This document shows, piece by piece, positions 41,540 to 51,480 of a stretch of 64,000 nucleotides of DNA. Made by a program: the position numbers and the translations under genes. The stretch is taken from positions 62,001 to 126,000 of the forward strand of contig NZ_JARZHG010000012.1 of NCBI RefSeq assembly GCF_029946505.1, in the 5' to 3' direction. Positions within the stretch are counted from its first letter, which is position 1. Every line of letters begins with the position of its first letter. This DNA comes from Polyangium sp. y55x31 (GTDB lineage Bacteria; Myxococcota_A; Polyangia; Polyangiales; Polyangiaceae). Under the pieces are notes generated by a model. The model did not search any database. It was given only the letters and a program-made list of their open reading frames with translations, and was not told the DNA's origin.

Positions 41540-42853
41540 ATGAAGCGACCCCTGACTCATCCATTCGCTCCTGCTCGTGCCGCAGCGCTCGCGCTCCTCG
41601 TCGTGCTCACCGGCTGCTCCAGCGGCGAGAACAAGGACGCCTCCTCCTCGGGCTCGACGACCCCGCCTCCGTCGAACGGCAACAACGATCCGCCGCCGCC
41701 CGTCGTCGAGGGCGCCAATTGCGACAACGGGGAGTTCGAGGTCCGCTCCATCGGGACGACCGAGCTCGAAGGCGAGACCTACAAAGTCGTCATCGCCACG
41801 CCGTGCGAGTACGTCCTGTCCCACGTTCAGGGAAAGAAAAATTTTCCCGTCGAGGAGCGCGAGACGTTCTACGTGGCCGACAGCCATTTCGAGATCCCGT
41901 ACATCCCCGGCGTCATGGACAACGTCGCTTATACGCCCGGCGAGAAGAACAAGGGATGGGCGACCGGCATGGATGTCGAGGCCGAGGTGAAGAAGCTCGG
42001 CGCGCTTCCCGTCCTCTACCACGTCATTCCTGGGTACGAATACGGCTACTTCACCGAGTACGACGACGATCTCGGCGACATCTTCGGCGCATTCCGGCCC
42101 ACCTGGCGGTTCGTCAAGAATGGAAACGACGTCAGCCTGCTCTTCTTCGCGCCGCCCGACACCGAATGGCCGCGCCACCGCGGTGGATGGAATCCGCGGG
42201 AGATCAACCAGGAGATCGGCTTCGGCTTCCTCGTCGACACCGACGGCAAGGTCTACGTCCCGAAGGGCGTCCCGCTCGGGCGACAGGAATGGAACGACGA
42301 GCTGCGCTGCGTCGTCATCAACAAGGCAAAGCAGCCCGTGCCGGTGACGCGCACGCAGTTCCCCGGCGACGAGTCCTACTACATGGCCGAGACCCTCATG
42401 CCGGGATACGCGAGCATCAGCTCGCCGGGGCACCTCTACTGGGGCCACAAGGGCAAACGCATGATCGACGTCGCCAAGTGGGACGGCACCTTGCCCGGCA
42501 ATTTCGACAAACCGTTCATCTGGGGCTGCAGCCCCGACGGCTACAACGTCGGCCACGCCGAGGGCTTCACCTGGCCGGAGCTCCGCGAGAAGATGCGCGA
42601 CGAATACCTGGCCGGCAACATCGATGCGATCCCCAAGGAAAACCTCTATCGCATCAAGGTGTACCGGAAGGACGATGCGAACGGCGCCGCCGAGCTCCAG
42701 GGCGAGCTCTTCTACGAGTGGGACGGCGACGAGTGGCTCCCCCGCGCCACGGGCGACAAGCTCATCACGATCGACGAGGCCCGGTCGACGTACCGCATCA
42801 GCGGGCACCTGGGCGACGGCCAGCGCGCATTCATCGTGATCGAAGATCTCTGA
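41540..42853 (+). CDS. Lipoprotein of unknown function
   Basis: A 437-residue lipoprotein: signal ending in VLTGC (Cys26), then a Ser/Pro/Asn-rich linker to about residue 60. The mature domain (65-437) is mixed alpha/beta with many aromatic residues (HVIPGYEYGYFTEYDDDLG, PPDTEWPRHRGGWNPREI, HLYWGHKGKRMIDV). I do not recognise a family; conserved His, Trp and Asp residues suggest a hydrolase or a binding protein. It precedes two predicted beta-glucan-acting lipoproteins on the same strand with a 125-bp gap, so a shared role in prey-wall breakdown is possible but unproven. Confidence 0.82.
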   Translation: MKRPLTHPFAPARAAALALLVVLTGCSSGENKDASSSGSTTPPPSNGNNDPPPPVVEGANCDNGEFEVRSIGTTELEGETYKVVIATPCEYVLSHVQGKKNFPVEERETFYVADSHFEIPYIPGVMDNVAYTPGEKNKGWATGMDVEAEVKKLGALPVLYHVIPGYEYGYFTEYDDDLGDIFGAFRPTWRFVKNGNDVSLLFFAPPDTEWPRHRGGWNPREINQEIGFGFLVDTDGKVYVPKGVPLGRQEWNDELRCVVINKAKQPVPVTRTQFPGDESYYMAETLMPGYASISSPGHLYWGHKGKRMIDVAKWDGTLPGNFDKPFIWGCSPDGYNVGHAEGFTWPELREKMRDEYLAGNIDAIPKENLYRIKVYRKDDANGAAELQGELFYEWDGDEWLPRATGDKLITIDEARSTYRISGHLGDGQRAFIVIEDL

Positions 42854-42978
42854 TCGCGGCGGACAGCAAGCTCGTCGCAACCATGCTCGGTGTCAATCGC
42901 CGCGCAGCGCGAACATGCTAAATCAGCGAACGTGATTCGACGTTTCAATCACGCCATCGCCTCCAAAGGGAAAATTCC

Positions 42979-44280
42979 ATGATGACGAAGCTCTCTCGGC
43001 TGTTCGTGCACGCTGCTCTCGCGATCCTCGCATGCGCCTGCGGAAGCGCGGGCGGTGACGGAACGGGGGGCCAAGGGGGCACCGGGGGAAGCGGCGGGAG
43101 CGGCTCGTCGTCGTCGTCGACGATGGGCGCGGGCCCGGGTCCAGGCTCCGGCGGAGGCGGAGGCCTGGGCCCGCACCCCACGGAGCCGAGCACACCCACG
43201 CGCGGCGGGACGATGACCTTCACCAATGTCGGCGCGCCCGGATGGTGGCCGCGTCGTATCGATCGCGAGGCGGGCGATCCGGCCTGTACCTACAAGGACG
43301 GGACGGATACCTGGGGCGGGCATTGCTGCATGAAAGAGCAGCACACGACGAGCACCACGCTCGCGCCCTTCGACGAGGAAATGACCCTCATCATGAAGGC
43401 CATCCGCCTGAAGCAGCTCGCCGTCTATCAGCCTGCCGAAGGCGCGTCTTCCTGGTCGATGGTCTCCTCCTGGGACGCGCAGAGCGGCCACGGATCGAAC
43501 CTCGTCGTCACCGAAGGGCAGATGACGTCCTCCGACTTCACGGGCGACCTCACCAAGAAGGATTGCGTGAACTACTTCATGCAAGAAGCGCAGTTTCCGT
43601 GTGGGGACGGGAAGGATTATTATTGCCCCAATGATCCGGGCATCAACCACCTCGGCTGGTCAGGCTCGAAGCTCATCGTCTTCCTCGCCTCGATGATGTT
43701 CGACGACGCGGACGTGAAGAAATGCGACGGTGATGGGCAAGGCCACCCGGGCCCGTGGGTCGCGTTCGTCGCGTCCGAGCTGATCCGCGACGGCGGCCGC
43801 AAGTGGAACGGGCTCTGCAATTGTTACTCGAAGACGGGCTCGGTCGGCGACGGCTGCGGCGAGATCAACGTCTTCGAGGTCGTGCTCGACAACAATCAAT
43901 ACTCTAACCGCGAATTCATGAGCACCGGCGTGCGCTCGTACCAGGCCGGTCACGTCGGCGGCAACGTCTGCGGGGAGGGCTGCGATCGCGACGCCTTCGC
44001 CGACGATGTCGAGGTCGTCGACGCCTGCGCGAAAAAGGCCTACACGAGCGGCCCCGAGATCGAAGCCGGCGGCGGCGCGGACGGCTGCCCCGTGTGGCGA
44101 CGCCCCATCGGCGATCGGTATTTCATGATTCTCCTCGACGAGAAGCAGCGGGAAATCCAGGTCGCGGTCATCCACCCCGACAAGATCCCCGCCCAAGCCG
44201 CCGAGATGCTCCCGACGCTCCCCGGCGCCCTGTCCCGCGATACGATCGACGCGCTTCTCTCGATGCGCTTGCCCGAGTGA
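42979..44280 (+). CDS. Tos1-like (DUF2403/DUF2401) lipoprotein, predicted glucan-acting
   Basis: A 433-residue lipoprotein: signal ending LAILACAC, then a Gly/Ser-rich linker (25-75). The mature part resembles fungal Tos1 proteins. The N-terminal half has APFDEEMTLIMKAIRLKQLA and an SWSMVSSWDA strand (DUF2403-like); the C-terminal half has PWVAFVASELI, a CNCY segment and GCGEINVFEVV (DUF2401-like), where the acidic residues of GEINVFE fit a beta-glucanase-type active site. Tos1-like proteins are associated with beta-1,3-glucan in fungal walls. The GH128 gene follows after 22 bases, so the pair probably acts on the same polymer. Confidence 0.72.
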   Translation: MMTKLSRLFVHAALAILACACGSAGGDGTGGQGGTGGSGGSGSSSSSTMGAGPGPGSGGGGGLGPHPTEPSTPTRGGTMTFTNVGAPGWWPRRIDREAGDPACTYKDGTDTWGGHCCMKEQHTTSTTLAPFDEEMTLIMKAIRLKQLAVYQPAEGASSWSMVSSWDAQSGHGSNLVVTEGQMTSSDFTGDLTKKDCVNYFMQEAQFPCGDGKDYYCPNDPGINHLGWSGSKLIVFLASMMFDDADVKKCDGDGQGHPGPWVAFVASELIRDGGRKWNGLCNCYSKTGSVGDGCGEINVFEVVLDNNQYSNREFMSTGVRSYQAGHVGGNVCGEGCDRDAFADDVEVVDACAKKAYTSGPEIEAGGGADGCPVWRRPIGDRYFMILLDEKQREIQVAVIHPDKIPAQAAEMLPTLPGALSRDTIDALLSMRLPE

Positions 44281-44302
44281 TCGATACCCAAACGGAGGCG
44301 AC

Positions 44303-45343
44303 ATGCCCATGATCCATGACACACGGAATCGTTGGTTGACGGGCGCGGCAGCCATGGCAGCGCTCGTCGTATTGGCCTCGTGCGGCTCGAGCGAGCCATC
44401 ACAGGGCTCGGGCAGCGGCGGCACCGGCGCGTCGACGGGCGAGGGTGCGAGCTCCGGCGGGACTGGCGGCACCGGCGGGACTGGCGGCACCGGCGGGGAC
44501 GGCGGAACCGGCGGGGATGGCGGAGCCGGCGGAACCGGCGGCGGACCGCCGAACCATCCCACCGGCTGCAAGCGCGGTGTCGCTTATGGTTACCATTCGA
44601 AGGCGGACATGCAGGTGCTCTCGCCGGCGGTATCGTGGTGGTACAACTGGGCGCACGTGCCGGACGAGGGCGTGAAGCCCGACATCTACAAGATGCTCGG
44701 CGTCGAATACGTTCCCATGGTGTGGGGCGGCGGCGGGCTCGACAGCAATCGCGCCGCGGAGATCGCCGCCGAGATCCCCGACGGGGTGAACTTTTTGCTC
44801 GGCTTCAACGAGCCGAATTTCGGCGAGCAGGCCAATATGTCGGCGGCCCAAGCCGCAGCGCTCTGGCCCCACGTGGAGGCGATTGCCGACGCGCGTGGCC
44901 TCGCGCTGGTATCACCCGCCGTGAACTTCTGCGGAGGATCGTGCCAGGAGACGGATCCGTTCAAATACCTCGACGAGTTTTTCGCCGCGTGCGAGGGGTG
45001 CCGCGTCGATTACATCGGCATCCACATCTACACGGCCTGCCAGGGCGACGGGAACAACAAGGCCCGGTGGCTCATCAACCACATCGAGACCTACAAGACG
45101 CGGTTCGACAAGCCGTTCTGGCTGACCGAATTCGCCTGCGACAATGCAGGCTCGCTCGCCGAGCAAAGAGACTTCATGGTCGACGCGCTCGAGTACCTGG
45201 AGAACGAGCCGCGCATCGCGCGATACGCGTGGTTCTCCGGTCGCCCCGACAACGTGGCGAATGCGAGCCTGCTGGGAGCCGACGGCGTGCTGACGGAGCT
45301 CGGCCAGGCGTACGTGGACGCGCCTCAGAAACCCTGCAACTGA
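44303..45343 (+). CDS. GH128 (Asl1-like) beta-1,3-glucanase lipoprotein
   Basis: A 346-residue lipoprotein. The signal ends in VLASC (Cys27), followed by a very Gly/Thr-rich linker (about 40-82). Residues 88-340 are a glycosyl hydrolase catalytic-core domain of the GH128/Asl1 type: RGVAYGYHSKADM start, acid/base Glu170 in LLGFNEPN, nucleophile Glu276 in PFWLTEFACDN, plus the conserved YIGIHIYT strand. GH128 enzymes cut beta-1,3-glucans. GGAGG precedes the ATG. It is probably in one operon with the Tos1-like gene and may help feed on or attack fungi; alternatively it cuts storage glucans. Confidence 0.88.
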   Translation: MPMIHDTRNRWLTGAAAMAALVVLASCGSSEPSQGSGSGGTGASTGEGASSGGTGGTGGTGGTGGDGGTGGDGGAGGTGGGPPNHPTGCKRGVAYGYHSKADMQVLSPAVSWWYNWAHVPDEGVKPDIYKMLGVEYVPMVWGGGGLDSNRAAEIAAEIPDGVNFLLGFNEPNFGEQANMSAAQAAALWPHVEAIADARGLALVSPAVNFCGGSCQETDPFKYLDEFFAACEGCRVDYIGIHIYTACQGDGNNKARWLINHIETYKTRFDKPFWLTEFACDNAGSLAEQRDFMVDALEYLENEPRIARYAWFSGRPDNVANASLLGADGVLTELGQAYVDAPQKPCN

Positions 45344-45361
45344 TTCAGCGTTCGTCCTGCG

Positions 45362-46342
45362 TCATTTGCAGCTCACGGTGACGCCCGCGCCCGTCACCCG
45401 GGCGGTCCAGTACACGTGCGCGGCATCCACCGCCACGTCGAACGCACTGATCCTCGGACCACGCGCCACATCGGCCACGTCGCCGCCCTCCTTGGGTACA
45501 CGAATGACGCCACGTTCGGCGTCCGAGCCGCCATCCTTGCCGCGCAGCGTGACATAAACGTTCTCGCCGTCGAGCGCGAGGCTCACGGGATCGGCGAGGT
45601 CCTTGGCCAGCACGATCGGCGTGCCGCCGGCCTTCGGGGCCTTCATCAGCGTGCCGGCCGAGGGTTCGACCCAGTAGACGTTTGTCCCGTCCACCTCGAG
45701 CTCGTGGGAAAAATAGTGGTATGCGACGGGGGTGGGAGGCGCGATCTCTTCGATCTCGCCTCCTGCCTTGGGCACGCGCACGGTGCGGCCCGATAGATCC
45801 TCCACATTGCCGATGGTGCGCACGTAGACGTACGCGTCGTCGACCGCGATGGAGTCCGGGTTCGAAATCGACGCGAGGGATTCGATCTTGGACATGTCCT
45901 TGGGTGTCCGGAAGAGGCCTGCCACGGAGGTGAAATACACGCTGTCCTCATCCACCGCGACCGCGCTGATCGCGTCCTGCGCGAGGACCAACGTCGCGCC
46001 GCCGTCCTTGTTCACCCGTACGAGCTTCTCGGCGTAATCCACGACGTACAGCGCCTCGTCATCCATCGCCAGCGTGTACGCCGACTTGAAATCCTGCGCG
46101 AGGCGCTCTGGCGAGGCGCCGCCCGGGTCCGCTCGCCATACCGAGCCGTCGCGGGTCCAGTAGACGCCGCTCGCATCCGCGACGATACCGTTTACCGCGT
46201 TCTCCTCCACGTCCTCGTTGAATGTAACCAGAGGGCATCCACCGGGGCCGTAGTCCGTATCCGATGGCTCATTCGTTGCTGGGGCCGGGTCGCTGCACCC
46301 GGCGACGAACAGGGTCACCAACATCCACGAAATGGTACGCAT
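45362..46342 (-). CDS. Beta-propeller lipoprotein
   Basis: A 326-residue lipoprotein: signal MRTISWMLVTLFVAGC, Cys16. The mature part contains six or seven copies of a repeat of the type VYWTxDGSVWRADPGGxxPExLA, each with a strand ending in Val/Tyr and a K/GG turn, forming a beta-propeller. Similar proteins are abundant in myxobacteria and have no known activity. AGGAGG precedes the ATG at 46342; a longer upstream frame lacks a signal. It is convergent with the GH128 gene. Confidence 0.85.
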   Translation of the reverse strand: MRTISWMLVTLFVAGCSDPAPATNEPSDTDYGPGGCPLVTFNEDVEENAVNGIVADASGVYWTRDGSVWRADPGGASPERLAQDFKSAYTLAMDDEALYVVDYAEKLVRVNKDGGATLVLAQDAISAVAVDEDSVYFTSVAGLFRTPKDMSKIESLASISNPDSIAVDDAYVYVRTIGNVEDLSGRTVRVPKAGGEIEEIAPPTPVAYHYFSHELEVDGTNVYWVEPSAGTLMKAPKAGGTPIVLAKDLADPVSLALDGENVYVTLRGKDGGSDAERGVIRVPKEGGDVADVARGPRISAFDVAVDAAHVYWTARVTGAGVTVSCK

Positions 46343-46487
46343 TTTTTCCTCCTGGAAGAAAGCGGGCCGGCACCCTGCACGCAACGTGCCACCGCTTCTT
46401 CCTCGGGAAATAGGGTCCAACTATGAATGGTTGTTCACGACGGTGTGTGCGAAAGGGTCATTCCGGCACGCAAAGGAAGCCTGCTTC

Positions 46488-46835
46488 TCACACCATCGCG
46501 CAGAAATCCCACCCTTCTCGCAGCATGCGCGCCAGAAAGCGCAGCCAATAATCATCGGGAAGATCCTCTTCGGCGTAGGATGCCAGCGCCGTCCGAAGCC
46601 TGACGCACTTACGGCGTGCATCCGCCAGCGGGAGGTCGCGCTCCAGTTCCACGTCCTCGTAGAATGGCCAGTGCTCGGGCGGAATGCCGAGGTGCCGCGC
46701 GGCACATTCTCTCAGCTCGCGGATCGAGCTCCAGGACATGTTGGTCGAATCGATCGGCGCGCCCGAGATTTCCATGGTCCCATCGCCGGCATCCATCAAA
46801 TGCAATCCTTTGCCGATGATCAGCGTGGCACCCAT
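46488..46835 (-). CDS. Small protein of unknown function
   Basis: A 115-residue soluble protein. The N-terminus has two short strands (TLIIGKGLHLMDAGDGTMEI), followed by a helical C-terminal half (SSIRELRECAARHLGI, then LADARRKCVRLRTALASYAEEDL and WLRFLARMLREGWDF). No family was recognised. The ATG at 46835 is chosen as the first one giving a plausible protein; codon use supports coding. It is divergent from the monooxygenase gene at 46973. Confidence 0.65.
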   Translation of the reverse strand: MGATLIIGKGLHLMDAGDGTMEISGAPIDSTNMSWSSIRELRECAARHLGIPPEHWPFYEDVELERDLPLADARRKCVRLRTALASYAEEDLPDDYWLRFLARMLREGWDFCAMV

Positions 46836-46972
46836 GGCCGCGCAGCGTATCGACGTGGGGTCGACGCGACAAGGCTCTCGACGCTTCGGTCCGCCTGCGG
46901 CCCGTACCGATCGTTCTGTCGTGAGCTTGCCGGGTCGCTGGCGTTTCGCCTTCGGGCTCCTATCCTTCGCGC

Positions 46973-47977
<1,005 letters not shown>

Positions 47978-47982
47978 CGTTC

Positions 47983-48615
47983 TCAAAAGGTGCCGACGTC
48001 GCCGAGCAGCGAGCCATTCTCGGTCAGGTACACATGGCCCCGAGGCGTCGACGCGCCCGTCTCCCAGCGCGATTCGACGACGAGCTCGAAGGAGTTGCTG
48101 CACCTCGAGCAACTGTCCCCCGACATACCGCCGGGATACACATCGGGGAACGGGTTCGTATCGAAGGAGAAGGCCAAACGGAGATCCGCGGCCCCGTCGT
48201 CGCCCCGATAAAGCGCCCCGCGTTGCTCATGATCGAGAATACCGTCGGCGCTCGATAGCTGCCCGAGCACGAGGACCTGCAAATACTGGTCAGCGCATTC
48301 GCTGGTGCGATCGATGTGCTGCACCACCGGCGAGCTCTCGGTGTCGGCCGCGAGGGACCAGCTCACGGCGCTCTTCGTGCCGTTGGCCCACGCCACTTCG
48401 AAGGTCCCGGACCCGCCCGTCGCGTCGATGGCCTCCTGGCCGCTCACGCCGAGGGGCGTCGGGTCGGTCAAACCATGCTCGACGCGCGGTTCCCCTCCCG
48501 ACATTGCCGGCAAGGAATCGCAGGGATCGGCGCCGATCTCCCCCGTCTGTCCCCCGGTGCTCGTGCACCCCATGAGCAGCCCCACCAAAGCCCAGCAAGC
48601 AAGTCGTGCGTTCAT
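47983..48615 (-). CDS. Lipoprotein of unknown function
   Basis: A 210-residue lipoprotein: MNARLACWALVGLLMGC, Cys17. The mature domain is beta-rich, with four Cys in two pairs (SGDSCSRCSNSF and two others) and a HIDRTSECADQYLQVL segment. No family was recognised. The start at 48615 has GGAGG upstream. It is divergent from the DUF4423 regulator gene (108-bp gap), which may control it. Confidence 0.82.
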   Translation of the reverse strand: MNARLACWALVGLLMGCTSTGGQTGEIGADPCDSLPAMSGGEPRVEHGLTDPTPLGVSGQEAIDATGGSGTFEVAWANGTKSAVSWSLAADTESSPVVQHIDRTSECADQYLQVLVLGQLSSADGILDHEQRGALYRGDDGAADLRLAFSFDTNPFPDVYPGGMSGDSCSRCSNSFELVVESRWETGASTPRGHVYLTENGSLLGDVGTF

Positions 48616-48723
48616 CGAAGCCTCCTTCGCCCTCCACTTGCCGCAGCCGAGGGACCGGCGCAAGCGCTGCATAGCGCACAAACGCATTATCTATCGTGCC
48701 GATCTGCTATCCTGTGTGCATAT

Positions 48724-49701
48724 ATGCGATACAAGAAGGCGCACTACGACGAAATCGCAAAGGATTTCTGCCGAGCGCTCCGCGGCCGGCGCTCGCAGCG
48801 GCAACTGAGCGGCCGGCTCGGGTACGGCACGAACGTCGCCTTCGGCTGGGAGTCCGGGCGGCGGTTTCCCACGCTCCCCACCCTGCTACGCGTCGCGGCA
48901 TACAACGGCGTCGACGTCCATCGCGCGCTCGCGGAGTTCGTCCGCCAAGAACCGGCCCTCGGCGCGGGCGTCGCCGTCTCCGACCCGGCTCTCACGGCCA
49001 CGTTCTTTCAGATCATCAAGGGGGGCTTGAGCAACGCCGAGATCGGCTCTCGAATCGGGCGCAGCGCGTCCCAGGTATCACGCTTCATGGCGGGCACGTC
49101 CCAGCCGCGGCTCCCCGACGTGCTCGCCATCGTCGACGCGACCACCGACCGGCTCCTCGATTTTCTCGCCCTTTTCGTCCCCCCGAACGAGTTGCCCTCG
49201 GTGGCGCGTGATTTCCTTGTGCTGGAGGAGCGCCGTCGCATTGCGACCGAGCTGCCCTGGTCGCACGCCGTCCTGCGCGTCCTCGAGCTCGCCAGTTATG
49301 ATGCCCTCCCCGGCCATGACGACGCCTGGGTCGCCGCGCGCCTCGGGCTCGCGGAGGACGAGGTGCGCGCGTGCCTCGAAGCCTTATCGCGGGCGGGCCT
49401 TTTGCAATGGTGCGGCGCGCGGTACGTCGCCACGGCCGAGACGGTCGACATGACCCGAGGCCCCGCCGAGCCACGACAACGATTGAAAGCGCACTGGCTC
49501 GACGTCGCCGCGCGCCGGCAGCGTCGCGGCGACCCGGGCCTTTATTCGTACAATTTGATCAGCGTCGCGCGCCGTGACCTCGAACGACTGCGGGCTTTGC
49601 ACGTGCGATATTTCCACGAGCTTCGCCAGATCGTATCGGACTCGCGCGAGCCCGATTGCGTCGCGCTGGTGGCGATGCAGCTCCTCGAGCTCGGCGCGTG
49701 A
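48724..49701 (+). CDS. DUF4423 (TIGR02147-type) regulator
   Basis: A 325-residue protein. The N-terminal third is an XRE-like helix-turn-helix (FCRALRGRRSQRQLSGRL, FGWESGRRFPTLPTLLRVAA), and a second HTH-like segment (SNAEIGSRIGRSASQVSRFM) follows. The C-terminal 150 residues match the DUF4423 winged-helix-like region (WVAARLGLAEDEVRACLEAL, then VAVARRDLERLRALHVRYFHEL-type sequence) seen in Myxococcota regulators. The ATG at 48724 is inside a short AT-rich stretch (TGTGCATATATGCG). It is divergent from the lipoprotein at 47983. Confidence 0.8.
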   Translation: MRYKKAHYDEIAKDFCRALRGRRSQRQLSGRLGYGTNVAFGWESGRRFPTLPTLLRVAAYNGVDVHRALAEFVRQEPALGAGVAVSDPALTATFFQIIKGGLSNAEIGSRIGRSASQVSRFMAGTSQPRLPDVLAIVDATTDRLLDFLALFVPPNELPSVARDFLVLEERRRIATELPWSHAVLRVLELASYDALPGHDDAWVAARLGLAEDEVRACLEALSRAGLLQWCGARYVATAETVDMTRGPAEPRQRLKAHWLDVAARRQRRGDPGLYSYNLISVARRDLERLRALHVRYFHELRQIVSDSREPDCVALVAMQLLELGA

Positions 49702-49713
49702 GGCATACAGGCG

Positions 49714-49742
49714 ACATGGGCGGCGCCGGCGGCCGCCCATGT
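49714..49742. terminator. Bidirectional hairpin between convergent genes
   Basis: ACATGGGCGGC (49714-49724) pairs perfectly with GCCGCCCATGT (49732-49742) across a 7-base loop, between the DUF4423 gene and the convergent aldo/keto reductase gene. It could terminate both. Confidence 0.72.
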
Positions 49743-49762
49743 GTTTCATCCGGCCGCCTTCG

Positions 49763-50842
49763 TCAGTAATGATCCCCCTTCTTCGTCACGCCGAAGGGGA
49801 TGAGCTGCGAGGTTTTTCCGTTGATCGTCGTCCCGCCGGCCTGGATGTGCCGCGCCAGTTCGATGAAATCGGCCGGGAAGTTCAGCGTCGGCTTGGTGGC
49901 TGCATCGAGCGCCGCCGTTTGCTCCGGCGTGAGCTTCAGCTCGAGCGCCTTCAGGTTGTCGTCGAGCTGCGCCAAGGTGCGCGCGCCGATGATCGTAGAC
50001 GCCACCGTCGGGCGGGCCTGCACCCAGGCGAGGGCGACGCGGGCGACGGTGGTATCGAGCTCCTTGGCGATCCGTTCGAGCTCGTCGATCACCACGTAGC
50101 TCTTCTCGTCGAGGTAGGTCGTGGCCCACGGACGCGACTCCGGCTTGAGGCCGTTCTTCCGCGTGTATTTGCCGCTCAGGATCCCGCTCCTCAAGGGGGA
50201 CCACGGCGTCACGCCCAATCCGAACTCCTCGGCCATGGGGAGGAGCTCCCCTTCGACCGTGCGCTCGAGGAGCGAGTATTCGATCTGCAGCCCGATGAAC
50301 GGCGACCACCCACGGAAATGGGCGAGGACCTGGGCCTGCGCCACCTTCCACGCGGGGGTATCGGACACGCCGATGTAGCGGACCTTCCCCGCCCGGATGA
50401 GATCGTGGAGCGCCGCCATCGTCTCCTCGATTGGCGTCAGCGTGTCCCAGTTGTGCAGCCAGTAAAGATCGATGTAGTCGGTGCGCAGCCGGCGGAGCGA
50501 CTGCTCGCAGGCGGCGATGATCGACTTCCGGTTCGAGCCGCCGCCGTTGGGATCACCGACGTACAGGTTCGCGCTGAACTTCGTGGCGATCACCAGCCGG
50601 TCGCGCTTGTCCCGGTCGTGGGCGATGTGATCACCGATGATCTTCTCCGAATGGCCCTTCGTATAAAGGTTCGCCGTGTCGATGAAGTTGCCCCCGAGCT
50701 CGATGTAGCGGTCGAGGATGGCTTCGGAGTCCTTGACACTGCTCCCCCAGCCGAGGTCTTCTCCGAACGTCATGGCGCCGAGGCAGAAGGGGCTCACCCG
50801 CAGACCGGAGCGACCAAGCGTGACATAATGATCGAGCGGCAT
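49763..50842 (-). CDS. Aldo/keto reductase
   Basis: A 359-residue aldo/keto reductase. Catalytic Asp and Tyr lie in FIDTANLYTKGHSE, the Lys in VIATKFSAN, and the His position is in DLYWLHNWD. The cofactor site is in TPWSPLRSGILSGKY and VASTIIGARTLAQLDDNL. It resembles the general AKR (YajO/PhdYeT) branch. The ATG has GGGAGGAG upstream on the minus strand. It is divergent from a MarR gene, with a three-iteron operator in the 112-bp gap, so the MarR protein probably represses it. The substrate is unknown. Confidence 0.92.
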   Translation of the reverse strand: MPLDHYVTLGRSGLRVSPFCLGAMTFGEDLGWGSSVKDSEAILDRYIELGGNFIDTANLYTKGHSEKIIGDHIAHDRDKRDRLVIATKFSANLYVGDPNGGGSNRKSIIAACEQSLRRLRTDYIDLYWLHNWDTLTPIEETMAALHDLIRAGKVRYIGVSDTPAWKVAQAQVLAHFRGWSPFIGLQIEYSLLERTVEGELLPMAEEFGLGVTPWSPLRSGILSGKYTRKNGLKPESRPWATTYLDEKSYVVIDELERIAKELDTTVARVALAWVQARPTVASTIIGARTLAQLDDNLKALELKLTPEQTAALDAATKPTLNFPADFIELARHIQAGGTTINGKTSQLIPFGVTKKGDHY

Positions 50843-50856
50843 CGCATCTCCTCCCA

Positions 50857-50907
50857 GAATAGTTCCGTGTCAGAACAGTTCCGCTTCCGAACAGTTCAAG
50901 GTTGAAC
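50857..50907. promoter_or_regulatory. Three-iteron MarR operator candidate
   Basis: GAATAGTTC (50857-50865), GAACAGTTC (50873-50881) and GAACAGTTC (50889-50897) recur with an exact 16-bp period; each is itself a GAAC-N-GTTC palindrome (the first with one change). The last overlaps GTTCAAGGTTGAAC (50894-50907), another inverted repeat. It lies in the gap between the reductase and MarR genes, where a MarR dimer could bind and repress both. Confidence 0.7.
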
Positions 50908-50954
50908 TACTAATAACGCCGCCCGTACCGTTGTCAAGCGGGAAGCAGGAGAAC

Positions 50955-51383
50955 ATGGGAAAACCTTCACCCGGGGAGCTCTGGACGCTGAACTTCGAGC
51001 TGACCACGGGGGTCATGGCCGAGGTGGAGCCCGAGGTGCGCGAGCAGGGGCTCGAGATGAAGGAGTTTTTCCTTCTCGGAAAGCTCGACGACCATCCCTA
51101 CCCGGCCGACCTCGCGCGCGCGCTGATCACGCCCAAGCCGACGATCACCTTCATGGTGAAGCGGCTGGAGTCGGTCGGGTTCGTGCAGCGCCAGACGGAG
51201 GCGGACGACCTGCGGCGGTTTCGCCTGACGCTCACCCCGTCCGGGCGCAAGGCGATGGAAGCAGCCCGCGCGATCCTCGACGATGCCTTCGGGCGAAGGC
51301 TCGCACGGCTCTCGGCGAGCGAACGCGCCGAACTCGCGCGGCTCCTCGGGCTCTTGGCGGAGAAGCAGGCTCCTCGACGCTGA
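50955..51383 (+). CDS. MarR-family transcriptional regulator
   Basis: A 142-residue winged-helix protein. The helix-turn-helix is YPADLARALITPKPTITFMVKRLESVGFV and the wing contains RQTEADDLRRFRLTLTPSGRKA, both standard for MarR. The ATG at 50955 has CAGGAGAAC upstream; an earlier GTG would add eight residues. It is divergent from the aldo/keto reductase, with an iterated operator between. A ligand or oxidant sensed by the protein is not evident; no Cys is present in the DNA-binding half. Confidence 0.9.
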   Translation: MGKPSPGELWTLNFELTTGVMAEVEPEVREQGLEMKEFFLLGKLDDHPYPADLARALITPKPTITFMVKRLESVGFVQRQTEADDLRRFRLTLTPSGRKAMEAARAILDDAFGRRLARLSASERAELARLLGLLAEKQAPRR

Positions 51384-51480
51384 TGGCGCGGGCCGCGCGC
51401 GCCTCGCATCAAAGCGCTCGAAGCATTGCGGCCGGCCAAACCGTGGCTGCATGCGCGCAGGGAATGATGTACACCCACGC

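Noticed and set aside
44440-44560. GGCGGC/GGCACC-rich tandem repeat
   Set aside because: It encodes the Gly/Thr linker of the GH128 lipoprotein, a feature shared by many lipoproteins here. It is low-complexity protein, not a mobile or regulatory element.
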